Shown here piece by piece: positions 11,586 to 21,097 of a DNA stretch of 64,000 bases (positions are counted from its first letter, which is position 1; every line of letters begins with the position of its first letter). The notes below the pieces were generated by a model. The model saw only the letters and a program-made list of their open reading frames with translations, made no database searches and was not told the DNA's origin. Source of the stretch: Selaginella moellendorffii (lineage: Eukaryota; Streptophyta; Lycopodiopsida; Selaginellales; Selaginellaceae); contig NW_003314269.1 in the NCBI RefSeq assembly GCF_000143415.4, positions 1,762,118 through 1,826,117 of the forward strand. Direction: 5' to 3'. The position numbers and the translations under genes are program-made.

Positions 11586-12732
11586 TGTAAGGAACCAACT
11601 CGCCGAGGTGTCGTAGGTTAAGGGAACCCCGAAAGCATGACCAAAATGACAAAGAGTTCATCGGATGGGACCAAGTCAAAGATCGAGTCCAAGACCGACT
11701 CTAGGACCGAGTTCGAGATAGAGTCCGGAATCGAGTCCAAGATCGACTCGAGGACCGAGTTCGAGTCCGAGTTCGAGACCGAGTTCGAGACGGAGTCCGA
11801 GATCCGAAATCGGGTCCGAGACCGAGTCCGAAGTCGAGTCTGAGGTCGGGCCCGAGATCGGGTCCGAGATCGAGTCCGCGATCGAGTCCGAGACCGAATC
11901 TGAAGTCGGATCCGAAATCGGATCCGAGATCGAGCCAGAGACTAAGTCCAAATACTAATACGGGTCAAGGGGTGAAAGCCCAAAGCGTGCGTCCCCCAGG
12001 GGGGGGGGCTGCAGGGGGTTCCAAAAGTATAGTAGGGATAGTGAGGTCCAGGAACCAGTTTTGAAGGGACTCTCCAGTTGGGCTTCCAAACCGACTTGAG
12101 GTTGGGACTGGGACTAAGGGGCCTTGGGTGGGAGTGAGCATGGACTTGGCTGGTGCCGGAGGGGCCATCCAAGGAAATGCTCAAGAGCAGCTCCCACTCT
12201 CGAAAGGGAAACCGATTGCGGTGCTCCCGGCTCATGTGGAGTGGTGCCCCACTTGAGTACCATGCGGCTCATTGGTCCTCGCCCTTCCTAGGGGCTTGGG
12301 CCTTCCTTCGGGATGGAAGTGGGGGGCGAGAGGTACCCATACCGGGCCGTTAGGCCACGGTGTTTCGCCCCGGCGTCCCGAAGCAAGTGTTGCACTCAAG
12401 ACTTGGGATTTAGAGGGTCCCATGATCAAGTCTTGTGGTACCAAGGGATGTTAGGAACCTGGAAGCTTGGTGTGCTTGGCTGCTTGTGCTTGCGGGGAGT
12501 GTAGCCGAACCTTAAGTCCAGTCTAACCCGGGGAGGGGGATTGGGAGTGATTTGGGAATCCGTGGAAGGATGGCTAACACTCCGTTGCTCGTGCAGTGAG
12601 TAGCTGAAACTAAGTAGGAGCTGGTACCATAGGCGAGAACCTTGGCAAGGGAACTTAGCAAAAGCCAAGGCAGTGTTGGACGGATAGACGAGGTAAGCTG
12701 GCAAATTGGAAAGGAAAAATTTGTGGCTTACA
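11586..12732 (+). repeat. 5' LTR of the inner chromovirus
   Basis: The LTR is bounded by the inverted terminal hexamers TGTAAG and CTTACA. An array of degenerate GAGTCC/GACCGA hexamers occupies about 11683-11950. A 10-G run and CCAAAAGTATAGTAGGG, a likely core promoter, follow at about 11999-12037. The downstream half is unique sequence. Confidence 0.93.
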
Positions 12733-12735
12733 ATT

Positions 12736-12748
12736 TGGTATCGGAGCC
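12736..12748 (+). promoter_or_regulatory. Primer-binding site of the inner chromovirus
   Basis: TGGTATCGGAGCC starts three bases after the LTR and resembles the plant initiator Met-tRNA PBS. It matches the PBS of the outer element over the first 12 bases. Confidence 0.88.
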
Positions 12749-12791
12749 TTTATCTCAGTTCTAGCGAAGGATAGAGGCGGATTGCTGGGAG

Positions 12792-13598
12792 ATGGCAAGG
12801 GCAGGGCGTAAGCGAACCCAGGCGGAGACGGAACCTCCGCCGGAGCTAGAGCCTCCGGTTGAACAAGAGGCTATGGATGAGGAATCCTTGCATGAGGAGG
12901 ACTCCAGTGAGGAAACTTCCAAACAGGAGTCCGGTGGCGAGGTTCGGTCGTCCAAGGCTCGATTGGACGTGCTAGAAGGACAGTTGGCACAGACCAATGC
13001 CCTGCTGGAGACTCTCGTACGCAAGTTAAAGCGTGACAAGAAGCGGAAGAAAAAGCGAAAGACTGCGGATGCTGGCAGCGCAGAAGGTGCGGACTTTTCG
13101 GCAGGGACTGAGGCAAAACCAGACAAGGTCGAACAGACCGAAGTGGAATCAGTCCCTCAGGCAGTTCCCAAGTACAAACCAAAGCCCCCACCGGTGTTCA
13201 AGGGAGTGAACGACTATAAGGTTGTGGAGGATTGGTTTTACGATATGGAGGACTACTTCCGAGCGTTGCGGTTACCGAGCTCGGAGAAGGTCCCATGTGC
13301 AAAACCATACTTGGCAGATAATGCCAAGTCTTGGTGGAGAACAACGGAGGCCAACGAAGGACCGGTGGCCACCTGGGACATGATGAAGGCAAGGATCCGC
13401 GCGACATACGTTCCTCCGAATGCCACTCTGCATCTGAGAGATGAGTTGAGTAGGCTGAAGCAGACTGGAACCATCCAGGAATATGTGAATGGGTTCATGG
13501 CAAAGAGGATACTTGTCACGGACATGGGGGATATGGATGCGTTCCATGCCTTTATATCAGGTTTGCAAACCTGGGCTCGCGGTGAGGTGATGCGCTAG
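12792..13598 (+). pseudogene. Gag, N-terminal part, ended by a TAG stop
   Basis: 268 codons from an ATG 60 bases after the LTR end. The first half is acidic and then Lys-rich (KRDKKRKKKRK, residues about 79-89). The second half is a typical Ty3/gypsy capsid, with VEDWFYDMEDYF, AKSWWRTTE, TWDMMKARI and the QTGTIQEYVNGF stretch before the end. A TAG at 13596-13598 stops the frame inside a normally conserved part of the capsid, and the same frame continues immediately after it. The stop is therefore best read as a nonsense mutation, or less likely a programmed readthrough site. It acts in assembly of the virus-like particle. Confidence 0.88.
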
Positions 13599-14612
13599 AA
13601 CCCGACCAACTACAAGGAAGCGTTGGATGCGGCCATCAAGGTGCATTTCAACGATAACCTGCGAAAGGGGAACACGACGGGGTCGGGATCCACGTTTCAC
13701 AAAGGGGCCAAACCGAGGGGAACATATAGCAAGGGGAAATTCAAGAAGAGTTTCTCTAAGAATGAGTCCTCGGGGTTCCGGAAAGGCAAAGCCGGTGGCC
13801 AGCGAGCGAGTACGTGGGGAAGTCAAGCGAAAAAAGACAAACCCACGGATAAGAAGGTCAAGTCGTATAGCAGCGTGGGCAACAACGTATGCTACAACTG
13901 CGGCGAAGCGGGACACTTCTCGAGGGAATGTCCCTACCCGAAGAAGGCCAGAGCCAATATGGCCATCAAGTCGGGTGAAGTCCAAACTGAGGTATGTGAT
14001 CCAGTCCCTAACTCAAAGTTACTCATTACACGAACAACTTTGGTAGAGAGTCGTTCGCGACATCTACTAGCCCTCCGAGGGAAGCTCGGAGGTAGCTTTG
14101 TTAAGATCCTTATTGACACGGGTGCTTCGGATAATTTTGTAGCTGCAGACATAGTCCGGCAAGCCGGACTAACGGTGCAGCGGCTAGGCGAACCAAGGAC
14201 TATAGAGTTTGTTCAGGGTAGCCAAAGCACCGATGAGATACTTCGACAAGTGAGAGTCGAAGTGGGGACATGGAAAGTGGACATGGATTTCACCGTCTTG
14301 GACATGGCGGGATTTGACGTGATCTTCGGAATGGATTGGTTTAATCGGTTCGTGGTAGCCCTGCATGGACAAGGTAGGAACCTTGTGGTATTGGCGAATG
14401 CCCAAGGAAGAAGATCTAGGGTGGAGGCCCAGGATCTAAAGGTAGGGCAAAGCAAGGCCAAAGAGTCATGCTTAAACCTGGTGTCCACGAGAGGACAACT
14501 CACTAAAGGAACTAAGGCAGCCTTTTTGTGCTTACTCTCGGTGAAGAGTGACAAAAAGACAAGAACGGAAGAAGTACCTTTAGTGATCCAGCAGGTGCTG
14601 GACCAATTCTAG
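13599..14612 (+). pseudogene. Gag C-terminus (zinc knuckle) and aspartic protease, ended by a second TAG
   Basis: This is the continuation of the gag frame after the first TAG. It holds a basic linker, a CCHC zinc knuckle (CYNCGEAGHFSRECP, near codon 90 of the segment) that binds the genomic RNA, and then a retropepsin-like protease with the active-site motif ILIDTGASDNFV and, later, the ILG-type hydrophobic motif in DVIFGMDWF. The frame ends at TAG 14610-14612, in the linker between protease and RT. The RT frame is again the same frame, so the element once had one continuous gag-pol reading frame. Confidence 0.88.
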
Positions 14613-14618
14613 GATACC

Positions 14619-17564
14619 ATGCCAGAGGAGCTACCGGCGGGGTTGCCCCCCGCACGACCGATAGAACATAAGATTGAGCTGGTCGAGGGTGCTGAGGCGG
14701 TGGTTCGTCCACCCTATCGATTGAACGAAAAAGAACTCAAGGAGCTCAAGAGCCAACTAGAGGAGTTGGTGGACAAAGGGTATGTTAGGTTGAGCAAGTC
14801 GCCGTATGGGGCGCCGGTGCTATTTGTGAAAAAGAAAGACGGATCTATGCGCATGTGCATAGACTACCGGTTGCTCAACAAGTATACCAAGAAGAACAAG
14901 TACCCTTTGCCAAGGATCGAGGACCTGTTCGATAGGTTGGGAAAGGCAAAATACTTCTCGAGGATTGACCTAAGGTCAGGATACTACCAGATCAGGGTAG
15001 CTGAGGAAGATGTCGAGAAGACAACCTGTCGAACGAGGTATGGGAGCTTTGAGTTTTTGGTGATGCCCTTTGGGCTGTGCAATGCGCCGGCAACGTTTTC
15101 GGCGTTGATGAACCACATCTTTGTACCCTATTTAGATCGCTTCGTGGTCGTCTATATTGACGACATCCTGATCTATAGCGAGACGCTAGAGGAGCATGCC
15201 GAACACTTGGCGAAGGTGTTTGAGAAACTAAGGGAACACAAACTGTATGCTAAAGAGAGCAAATGTAACTTTGCTCAACAAGAGGTAAAGTTTCTCGGGC
15301 ATGTGGTGGGCCAGGACGGGCTCAAGGTGGACCCGGAGAAGGTCCAAGCGATCCAGGAATGGGAACGACCATCGAATGTACATGAGTTGAGGGCGTTCCT
15401 GGGGCTATGCAACTACTATCGAAAGTTTATCAGACACTATTCGAGAGTAGCCCTGCCCTTAACGGACCAAACAGGAAAAGGGAAGATGGTATGGACAGCG
15501 GAATGCGAGGCGGCATTCGTCCACCTCAAAGGGAAGTTGAGGAAGGCTCCGGTGTTGGCATTGCCAGACTTTGGTAAGGACTTTGAGGTAGACACGGATG
15601 CTTCGGACTTTGCGTTGGGTGCAGTTTTGAAGCAAGACAACCATCCAGTAGCATTCTTCTCGAAGAAGCTGGACAAGGCTCAACGGAAGTGGCCTGCCCA
15701 CGAGAAGGAATTGTTTGCGGTGGTCAAGGCGCTCAAGGAGTGGCGACACTACCTTGGGAGACACTTCAAGGTTTACACGGACAATGTGGCAACGAAACAC
15801 TTCTTGTCACAGCCCGACCTAAGGGGAAAACAAGGTCGGTGGGCCAATGCTTTGGCCGAGTTTGATTGCGAGATCCTGTACAAGCCTGGGAAGAGCAACA
15901 TCGTGGCAGATGTGCTAAGTCGAAAAGCGAGCTTGAAGTTGGCGATATCTAGCGCGACAGCAACCTTTTGGGACGATGTGCGGACCGCATACGAGAGTGA
16001 TGGTCTAGCACAAGAAGTGTTGCTGAGGAATCTGGAGGCGCGGGAAGCTCACCAGAGAGGTGAGTTGCCAACGGAAGAGAAAACGGGCTATGCGGAACGC
16101 AACGGACTCATATATTACAAGCAAACGAGGGTGTATGTTCCAGAAGGGGAACTAAGGAAAGTAGCCTTGGAAGAGTGTCATGACGGACCTCTCGCGGGAC
16201 ACGGCGGAGTGCCCAAGACGATGGGCTTACTCAAAAGGAAGTATCACTGGCCAGATATGGCTAAAGACGTCCAAGACTATGTAAAGACATGTCCAACATG
16301 TCAGCAGGTCAAAGCCGTGACGAAGGCTAGTGGGGGCTTGTTGCAAAGCATCCCCATTCCAGATCGTCCGTGGAAATGTCTCACGATGGACTTCATCACG
16401 GGACTACCCCCAAGCGAGGGGTTCGATGCGATATTCGTGGTGGTGGACCGATTTTCAAAGATGGCACATTTCATACCCACCACAACGGATGTGGATGCAG
16501 AAGGTGTGGCGAAGCTGTTCTTCGAACAAGTGGTTCGAGTGCGGGGAAGGTCGGAAGAGATTATCTCAGATCGAGATAAGATCTTCACCAGTAGGTTTTG
16601 GAGGACACTCCTAGAACAGTATCGCACCAAGTTGAAATTCAGCACGGCCTATCACCCACAGACAGGTAATGGGTATTGAGTCAAGATTGATGGCACTAAC
16701 ACTTCTTGACAGACGGACAAACGGAAAGGGTGAATAGGCAGCTGGAGGATTATTTGCGATGCTATGTCTCGGGAGACCAGACCGACTGGGTAAGTCATTT
16801 GGGACTTGCGGAAATGTGTTATAACAACTCACCACATTCGAGCATCGGGGTGAGTCCATGGGAAGTCATCAATGGGCGAGCTATTGAAGGTCCTGTGGAA
16901 CTCGGCGTGGCCGAGTATCATGGAGAGTTACCCGCAGTGGAGGCATTCACGGCGGAAAGACTCAACATTTGGAATCTAGTGAGGGATTCCTTGGAACGGG
17001 CTCAACAAAGGCAAACTAAGTACGCGAACCAAAAGCGTCGAGATGTGGAGTTCCAAGCTGGGGAGAAGGTGTGGCTGAACACCAAGAACCTCAGGCTACC
17101 AAGTGGGATCAGCTGGAAGCTGACCCAAAGGTAAAAATGCATGTATTCCTGTAAATGAATTGATCTTGAGTTCCTTAAGCAGGTTCGCGGGGCCTTACGA
17201 GATTGAGGCTCGAATCGGTAAAGTGACTTACCGTCTCCGACTTCCTCGAGAGATGGGGAAGATGCATCCCGTGTTCCACGTGAACTTACTCAAGCCGTAT
17301 TTTGAGGATCCGCTTCGCAAGGACCAAGTAAGACCTTTACCTGAGGTTATCCAAGGGGAGGAGGAATACGAAGTCGAGGCCATCCTCAATGCGCGCAAGA
17401 GCAAGCGACAAGGACGCGAGGTGAGAGAGTTCCATGTGAAGTGGAAAGGATTTCCACACTGTGAAGCAACATGGGAACCGGAGGAGAACCTAGCGAACGC
17501 ACGAGATCTAGTGGAGGAATTTCTGCATGGCAGAACTCTATGTACTTATGCAAAGTTCAATTAA
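14619..17564 (+). CDS. Pol: reverse transcriptase, RNase H, integrase, chromodomain (two introns)
   Basis: Exons read as 14619-16665, 16713-17130 and 17183-17564. The RT has [24 protein letters not shown] and the catalytic YIDD in [12 protein letters not shown]. RNase H has the [13 protein letters not shown] motif and a later YTDN. Integrase has an HHCC zinc finger ending CPTCQQVK, the first Asp in LTMDFITGL, the second in IISDRDKIF, and the Glu in GQTERVN just after the first intron. The C-terminus is a chromodomain (VKWKGFP...ATWEPEENL) that may guide integration to modified histone H3. Without splicing, translation stops at 16677-16679, before the catalytic Glu. The frame starts after the second TAG, so expression as Gag-Pol from this copy is doubtful. 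Confidence 0.9.
16666..16712 (+). other. 47-bp GT-AG intron in the integrase core
   Basis: GTAATGGGT...TTGACAG interrupts the conserved [12 protein letters not shown] stretch. Removing it restores the frame exactly (phase 1), and a CTAAC branch-like sequence lies 15 bases before the 3' end. Its length is that of the host introns in this window. Seen directly; splicing itself is inferred. Confidence 0.85.
17131..17182 (+). other. 52-bp GT-AG intron before the chromodomain segment
   Basis: GTAAAAATGC...TTAAGCAG separates KLTQR from [12 protein letters not shown], a contiguous block in other Ty3/gypsy integrases (normally written LTPRFIGPYEI). Removal restores the frame (phase 2). The intron itself contains stops. 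Confidence 0.85.
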
Positions 17565-17645
17565 AAGTATCAATTTGAGAAGTTGAGCAATGGCATATGT
17601 TGGGACCCGAAGGCGCGCCGAAGGTAAGCTAATTAGCATGGGTTA

Positions 17646-17776
17646 ACTAGGTCGACCAGGCGTAGGGAGCTACGCCCGACTCTCTGCGGGGATGTCGAAA
17701 CCGTAGACGTATTCTACGGAGGTTGGGTTCGAGTCCCAACCCCCTAGTAAAGCAAGGCTGGGTTCAAGTCCCGACC
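17646..17776 (+). other. Structured, tRNA-like 3' UTR segment of the chromovirus
   Basis: ACTAGG (17646-17651) pairs with CCTAGT (17743-17748). Between them lie four consecutive hairpins: GGCGTAG/CTACGCC (17659-17676), CGAC-TCTC/GGGA-T-GTCG (17677-17697), CCGTAGA/TCTACGG (17701-17719) and GGTTGGG/CCCAACC (17721-17741). The last has a loop TTCGAGT like a tRNA T loop and contains a Pol III B-box-like GGTTCGAGTCC. A second T-arm-like hairpin (17756-17776, loop TTCAAGT) follows. No convincing anticodon or D arm was found, so it is not called a tRNA. Confidence 0.6.
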
Positions 17777-17955
17777 CCATACTAGGGCGTGGTGAGAGGA
17801 GGAGTATAGGGACACCTATATTCCGTTGTCATGAGCTCTTGGCCGGGGAGGCTAACTTAGGCACACCGCTAAGTGGGGGGATGCCCCCGGAGACATGGTC
17901 AACAAGTCGTAGGATAAAAAAGAGACGTTCGATGTGGGCATCGAACTTCTTCTAT

Positions 17956-17967
17956 GGGTGGTGGAGT
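17956..17967 (+). promoter_or_regulatory. Polypurine tract of the inner chromovirus
   Basis: GGGTGGTGGAGT abuts the 3' LTR and primes plus-strand DNA synthesis in such elements. It is identical to the tract of the outer element. Confidence 0.85.
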
Positions 17968-19115
17968 TGTAAGGAACCAACTCGCCGAGGTGTCGTAGGC
18001 TAAGGGAACCCCGAAAGCATGACCAAAATGACAAAGAGTTCATCGAATGGGACCAAGTCAAAGATCGAGTCCAAGACCGACTCTAGGACCGAGTTCGAGA
18101 TAGAGTCCGGAATCGAGTCCAAGATCGACTCGGGGACCGAGTTCGAGTCCGAGTTCGAGACCGAGTTCGAGACGGAGTCCGAGATCCGAAATCGGGTCCG
18201 AGACCGAGTCCGAAGTCAAGTCCGAGGTCGGGCCCGAGATCGGGTCCGAGATCGAGTCCGCGATCGAGTCCGAGACCGAATCCGAAGTCGGATCCGAAAT
18301 CGGATCCGAGATCGAGCCAGAGACTAAGTCCAAATACTAATACGGGTCAAGGGGTGAAAGCCCAAAGCGTGCGTCCCCCAGGGGGGGGGGGCTGCAGGGG
18401 GTTCCAAAAGTATAGTAGGGATAGTGAGGTCCAGGAACCAGTTTTGAAGGGACTCTCCAGTTGGGCTTCCAAACCGACTTGAGGTTGGGACTGGGACTAA
18501 GGGGCCTTGGGTGGGAGTGAGCATGGACTTGGCTGGTGCCGGAGGGGCCATCCAAGGAAATGCTCAAGAGCAGCTCCCACTCTCGAAAGGGAAACCGATT
18601 GCGGTGCTCCCGGCTCATGTGGAGTGGTGCCCCACTTGAGTACCATGCGGCTCATTGGTCCTCGCCCTTCCTAGGGGCTTGGGCCTTCCTTCGGGATGGA
18701 AGTGGGGGGCGAGAGGTACCCATACCGGGCCGTTAGGCCACGGTGTTTCGCCCCGGCGTCCCGAAGCAAGTGTTGCACTCAAGACTTGGGATTTAGAGGG
18801 TCCCATGATCAAGTCTTGTGGTACCAAGGGATGTTAGGAACCTGGAAGCTTGGTGTGCTTGGCTGCTTGTGCTTGCGGGGAGTGTAGCCGAACCTTAAGT
18901 CTAGTCTAACCCGGGGAGGGGGATTGGGAGTGATTTGGGAATCCGTGGAAGGATGGCTAACACTCCGTTGCTCGTGCAGTGAGTAGCTGAAACCAAGTAG
19001 GAGCTGGTACCATAGGCGAGAACCTTGGCAAGGGAACTTAGCAAAAGCCAAGGCAGTGTTGGACGGATAGACGAGGTAAGCTGGCAAATTGGAAAGGAAA
19101 AATTTGTGGCTTACA
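17968..19115 (+). repeat. 3' LTR of the inner chromovirus
   Basis: Nearly identical to the 5' LTR. It is one base longer because its G run has 11 rather than 10 G. It is followed at once by the ACCGA duplication and the resumed LTR of the outer element. Confidence 0.93.
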
Positions 19116-19120
19116 ACCGA

Positions 19121-20194
19121 GACCGAGGCTGAGGCCAAGACCGAGCCCGAGCCCGAGTTCGAGTCCGAGTCCGAGTCCGAGTCCGAGTCCAAGTCTGAGA
19201 GGGTGAAAGCCCAAAGCGTTCGTCTCCCAGACCCTGGGGGGTTTGGTGAGCTCCAAAAGTATAGTAGGGGGAGGACTGCAATGGAGCCAGTTTGGCCAGG
19301 AAAGGCCAGTTTGGCCCAGAGAGGCTACACCCAATGTTGGGTGATGAGCTGACCACTGGGAAGTCCAAGACTAGAGTGAACACGGACCGACAATCGAGGT
19401 AGCTTGATGAAGTGTTCAAGAGCCGGCTCTAGTTCCCCCGGGAGATCATCTGGCCAATGCTCCCAGTCCAAGTGTGGGTGGCACTACCTACTTGGATACC
19501 TGGTGTGGCTCAATGGAACCTCGCTCTAAGCCCATGGCTAGAGCACCTAAAGGCGAAAGGTAGGGAGAGTACCCACGAGGCCCGCATAGGGCCATGGTGT
19601 TCCGAAATGTCGTCCCAAAGTCCCAGACTGTGGAAAGGAAAAGGAGTAGCCCTCTGGTGTGGTGACCAAGGACACAGTCACACAAGGAGGAAGTCCTAGA
19701 GGACAGTGGGATTTAGTGGTCGGGCCCGTGGGCCTTGATCCAGTGGCAGTGTTGGCGAACACGGCCAAGGACGGAAAGGGACTTGGTGGGGACTGGAATT
19801 GAGATATTGGGGAAGGTTAATCCCCATGCCTACGGGCATCCTAAGGATGCTAAGGAGTGGATCTGGGATGATCACTCGTGGATGGATGGCCTAGTCTTTG
19901 AGTGACAGGACTAGGATGTAGGTGGTGTCAGACCACCGATGTGACCAAGGCAAATAAGCATGGCCTTAGCGTAATGGGCTAATATAACGGTGGTACCTTG
20001 GGGTGTCGGTCATGGGATCGGACACGTGGAACACTTGGACCAAGTGCAAAGGTTGAATGGCGGGGATGCCATTCTTGGGGCTAGTAAGCCCAAGTCCAAA
20101 ATAAGACTTATGGAGGTTGTGAGTGAGACTCCTCCAAGTGGTCGAAGGTATAGTTAAGTGAATAAAGTAGAATGGAAAAATTTAGTCACTTACA
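19121..20194 (+). repeat. 3' LTR of the outer element, right part
   Basis: The array resumes with GACCGAGGCTGAGG and continues into sequence matching 6850-7926 of the 5' LTR, ending GTCACTTACA. The target duplication ACTTG follows. Confidence 0.9.
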
Positions 20195-21097
20195 ACTTGT
20201 CTTAACTTTAGAACTAAATACAAAGTAAAAAAGTCCTAAAAATCATACTTAACTTTAGGATTGTGCGAATCAGCTCATTCTATGATAAATCACTATAGAG
20301 TAGAAATTTATTTTATTTTTTTTGTTTCTTGCAAAAGTGATGGAGACTTATAAGAGAATCCTCTTAACATGATGAAATATTTCCCATGTCTGAGTATCTA
20401 TGTTCCTCCCAAAGTAGGATTTTATCTTAGTTTTAAAAAATAATATCTTTTGAAAATGAAGGATTACATTCATTCCTTAAGTAATGGTAGTTTTTTAAGG
20501 GAGCCTTGTCTACTGAAATTTGGCTATGTTTAATCTACTTTAAGACTGGTAACTAATATAATTATTTTAGATGTTGTAAGAGATATCTTTCTTAAGTATT
20601 ATCTTTTCAATATCTCTAATAGGTTTTTTAATTTGATATAATATGTCAGATATACATAGAATATACTTGGATATTCTAGAATATTCTACAATCTAATAGT
20701 TGTTATTTATTTAAATTTATCTTGTTTTTATAATTTCTAAACTTTTCTAAGCACTTTCTAGTATATTCTATTTTATTCTAAAATATAATGGTTGATATGT
20801 AATAAGATTAATCTTGTGTTTATAAATTATTAACATGTATATAATTATAAACTTTCAATTGATTAATTTAATTAATAAATAATAAGCACTAATATTTATG
20901 TAAAGAAAAAATTACTAACACGCAGCAATTTATTTAGATTATACTCTTTATTAAATGATTTTTGATGTAGATTGTGTATTATAAATAAGGCCAATATATT
21001 AGATAATATTTTTATATTTAGATAATAAGTTTTTATATTATATGAAGTTAATGAAGCAAATATGCTATTAATGAATGCAATTCTTAAAAAAATTGAG
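20195..21097. other. AT-rich intergenic region
   Basis: It begins with the right half of the foldback target site (to about 20255). The rest is very AT-rich, with no gene recognised. Several short ATATTCTAGAATATTC-type words around 20660-20770 give local palindromic character. The end lies just downstream of the SNF2 gene and may hold its 3' UTR. Confidence 0.6.

Larger units (their letters stand above)
11586..19115 (+). mobile_element. Inner Ty3/gypsy chromovirus, nearly intact
   Basis: A 7.53-kb LTR retrotransposon flanked by ACCGA (11581-11585 and 19116-19120). The LTRs (11586-12732 and 17968-19115) differ by eye at only about eight positions, mostly C/T or G/A, plus one base in a G run, so the insertion is recent. 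The order of coding domains is Gag, zinc knuckle, protease, RT, RNase H, integrase, chromodomain, which defines a chromovirus of the Ty3/gypsy (Metaviridae) group. The coding frame is broken by two TAG codons and carries two short introns. The element sits in the array region of the outer element's 3' LTR, in the same orientation. Confidence 0.95.
6251..20194 (+). mobile_element. Outer non-autonomous LTR retrotransposon (LARD-like), split by a nested element
   Basis: The element is bounded by a perfect 5-bp target duplication, ACTTG (6246-6250 and 20195-20199). Its 5' LTR is 6251-7926 and its 3' LTR is 11023-11585 plus 19121-20194, split by the younger chromovirus. Without that insertion it is about 6.4 kb, with LTRs of about 1.65 kb and an interior of about 3.1 kb that codes for nothing recognisable. 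The primer-binding site (7930-7941) and polypurine tract (11011-11022) have the same sequence or nearly so as those of the inner autonomous element, and both end in CTTACA. This layout fits a large retrotransposon derivative (LARD) mobilised in trans. Severe decay of a former coding interior is the alternative. Confidence 0.85.

Noticed and set aside
11141-11843. Plus-strand Glu/Ser-rich frames in the nested LTR region as a possible acidic protein gene
   Set aside because: They follow the array and cross the insertion border of the inner element. No family motif or conserved start is present.
17721-17741. tRNA gene around the T-arm-like hairpin in the chromovirus 3' UTR
   Set aside because: The 5' acceptor strand, D arm and a 7-nt anticodon loop cannot be placed at the required spacing. 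Kept only as a tRNA-like structure.
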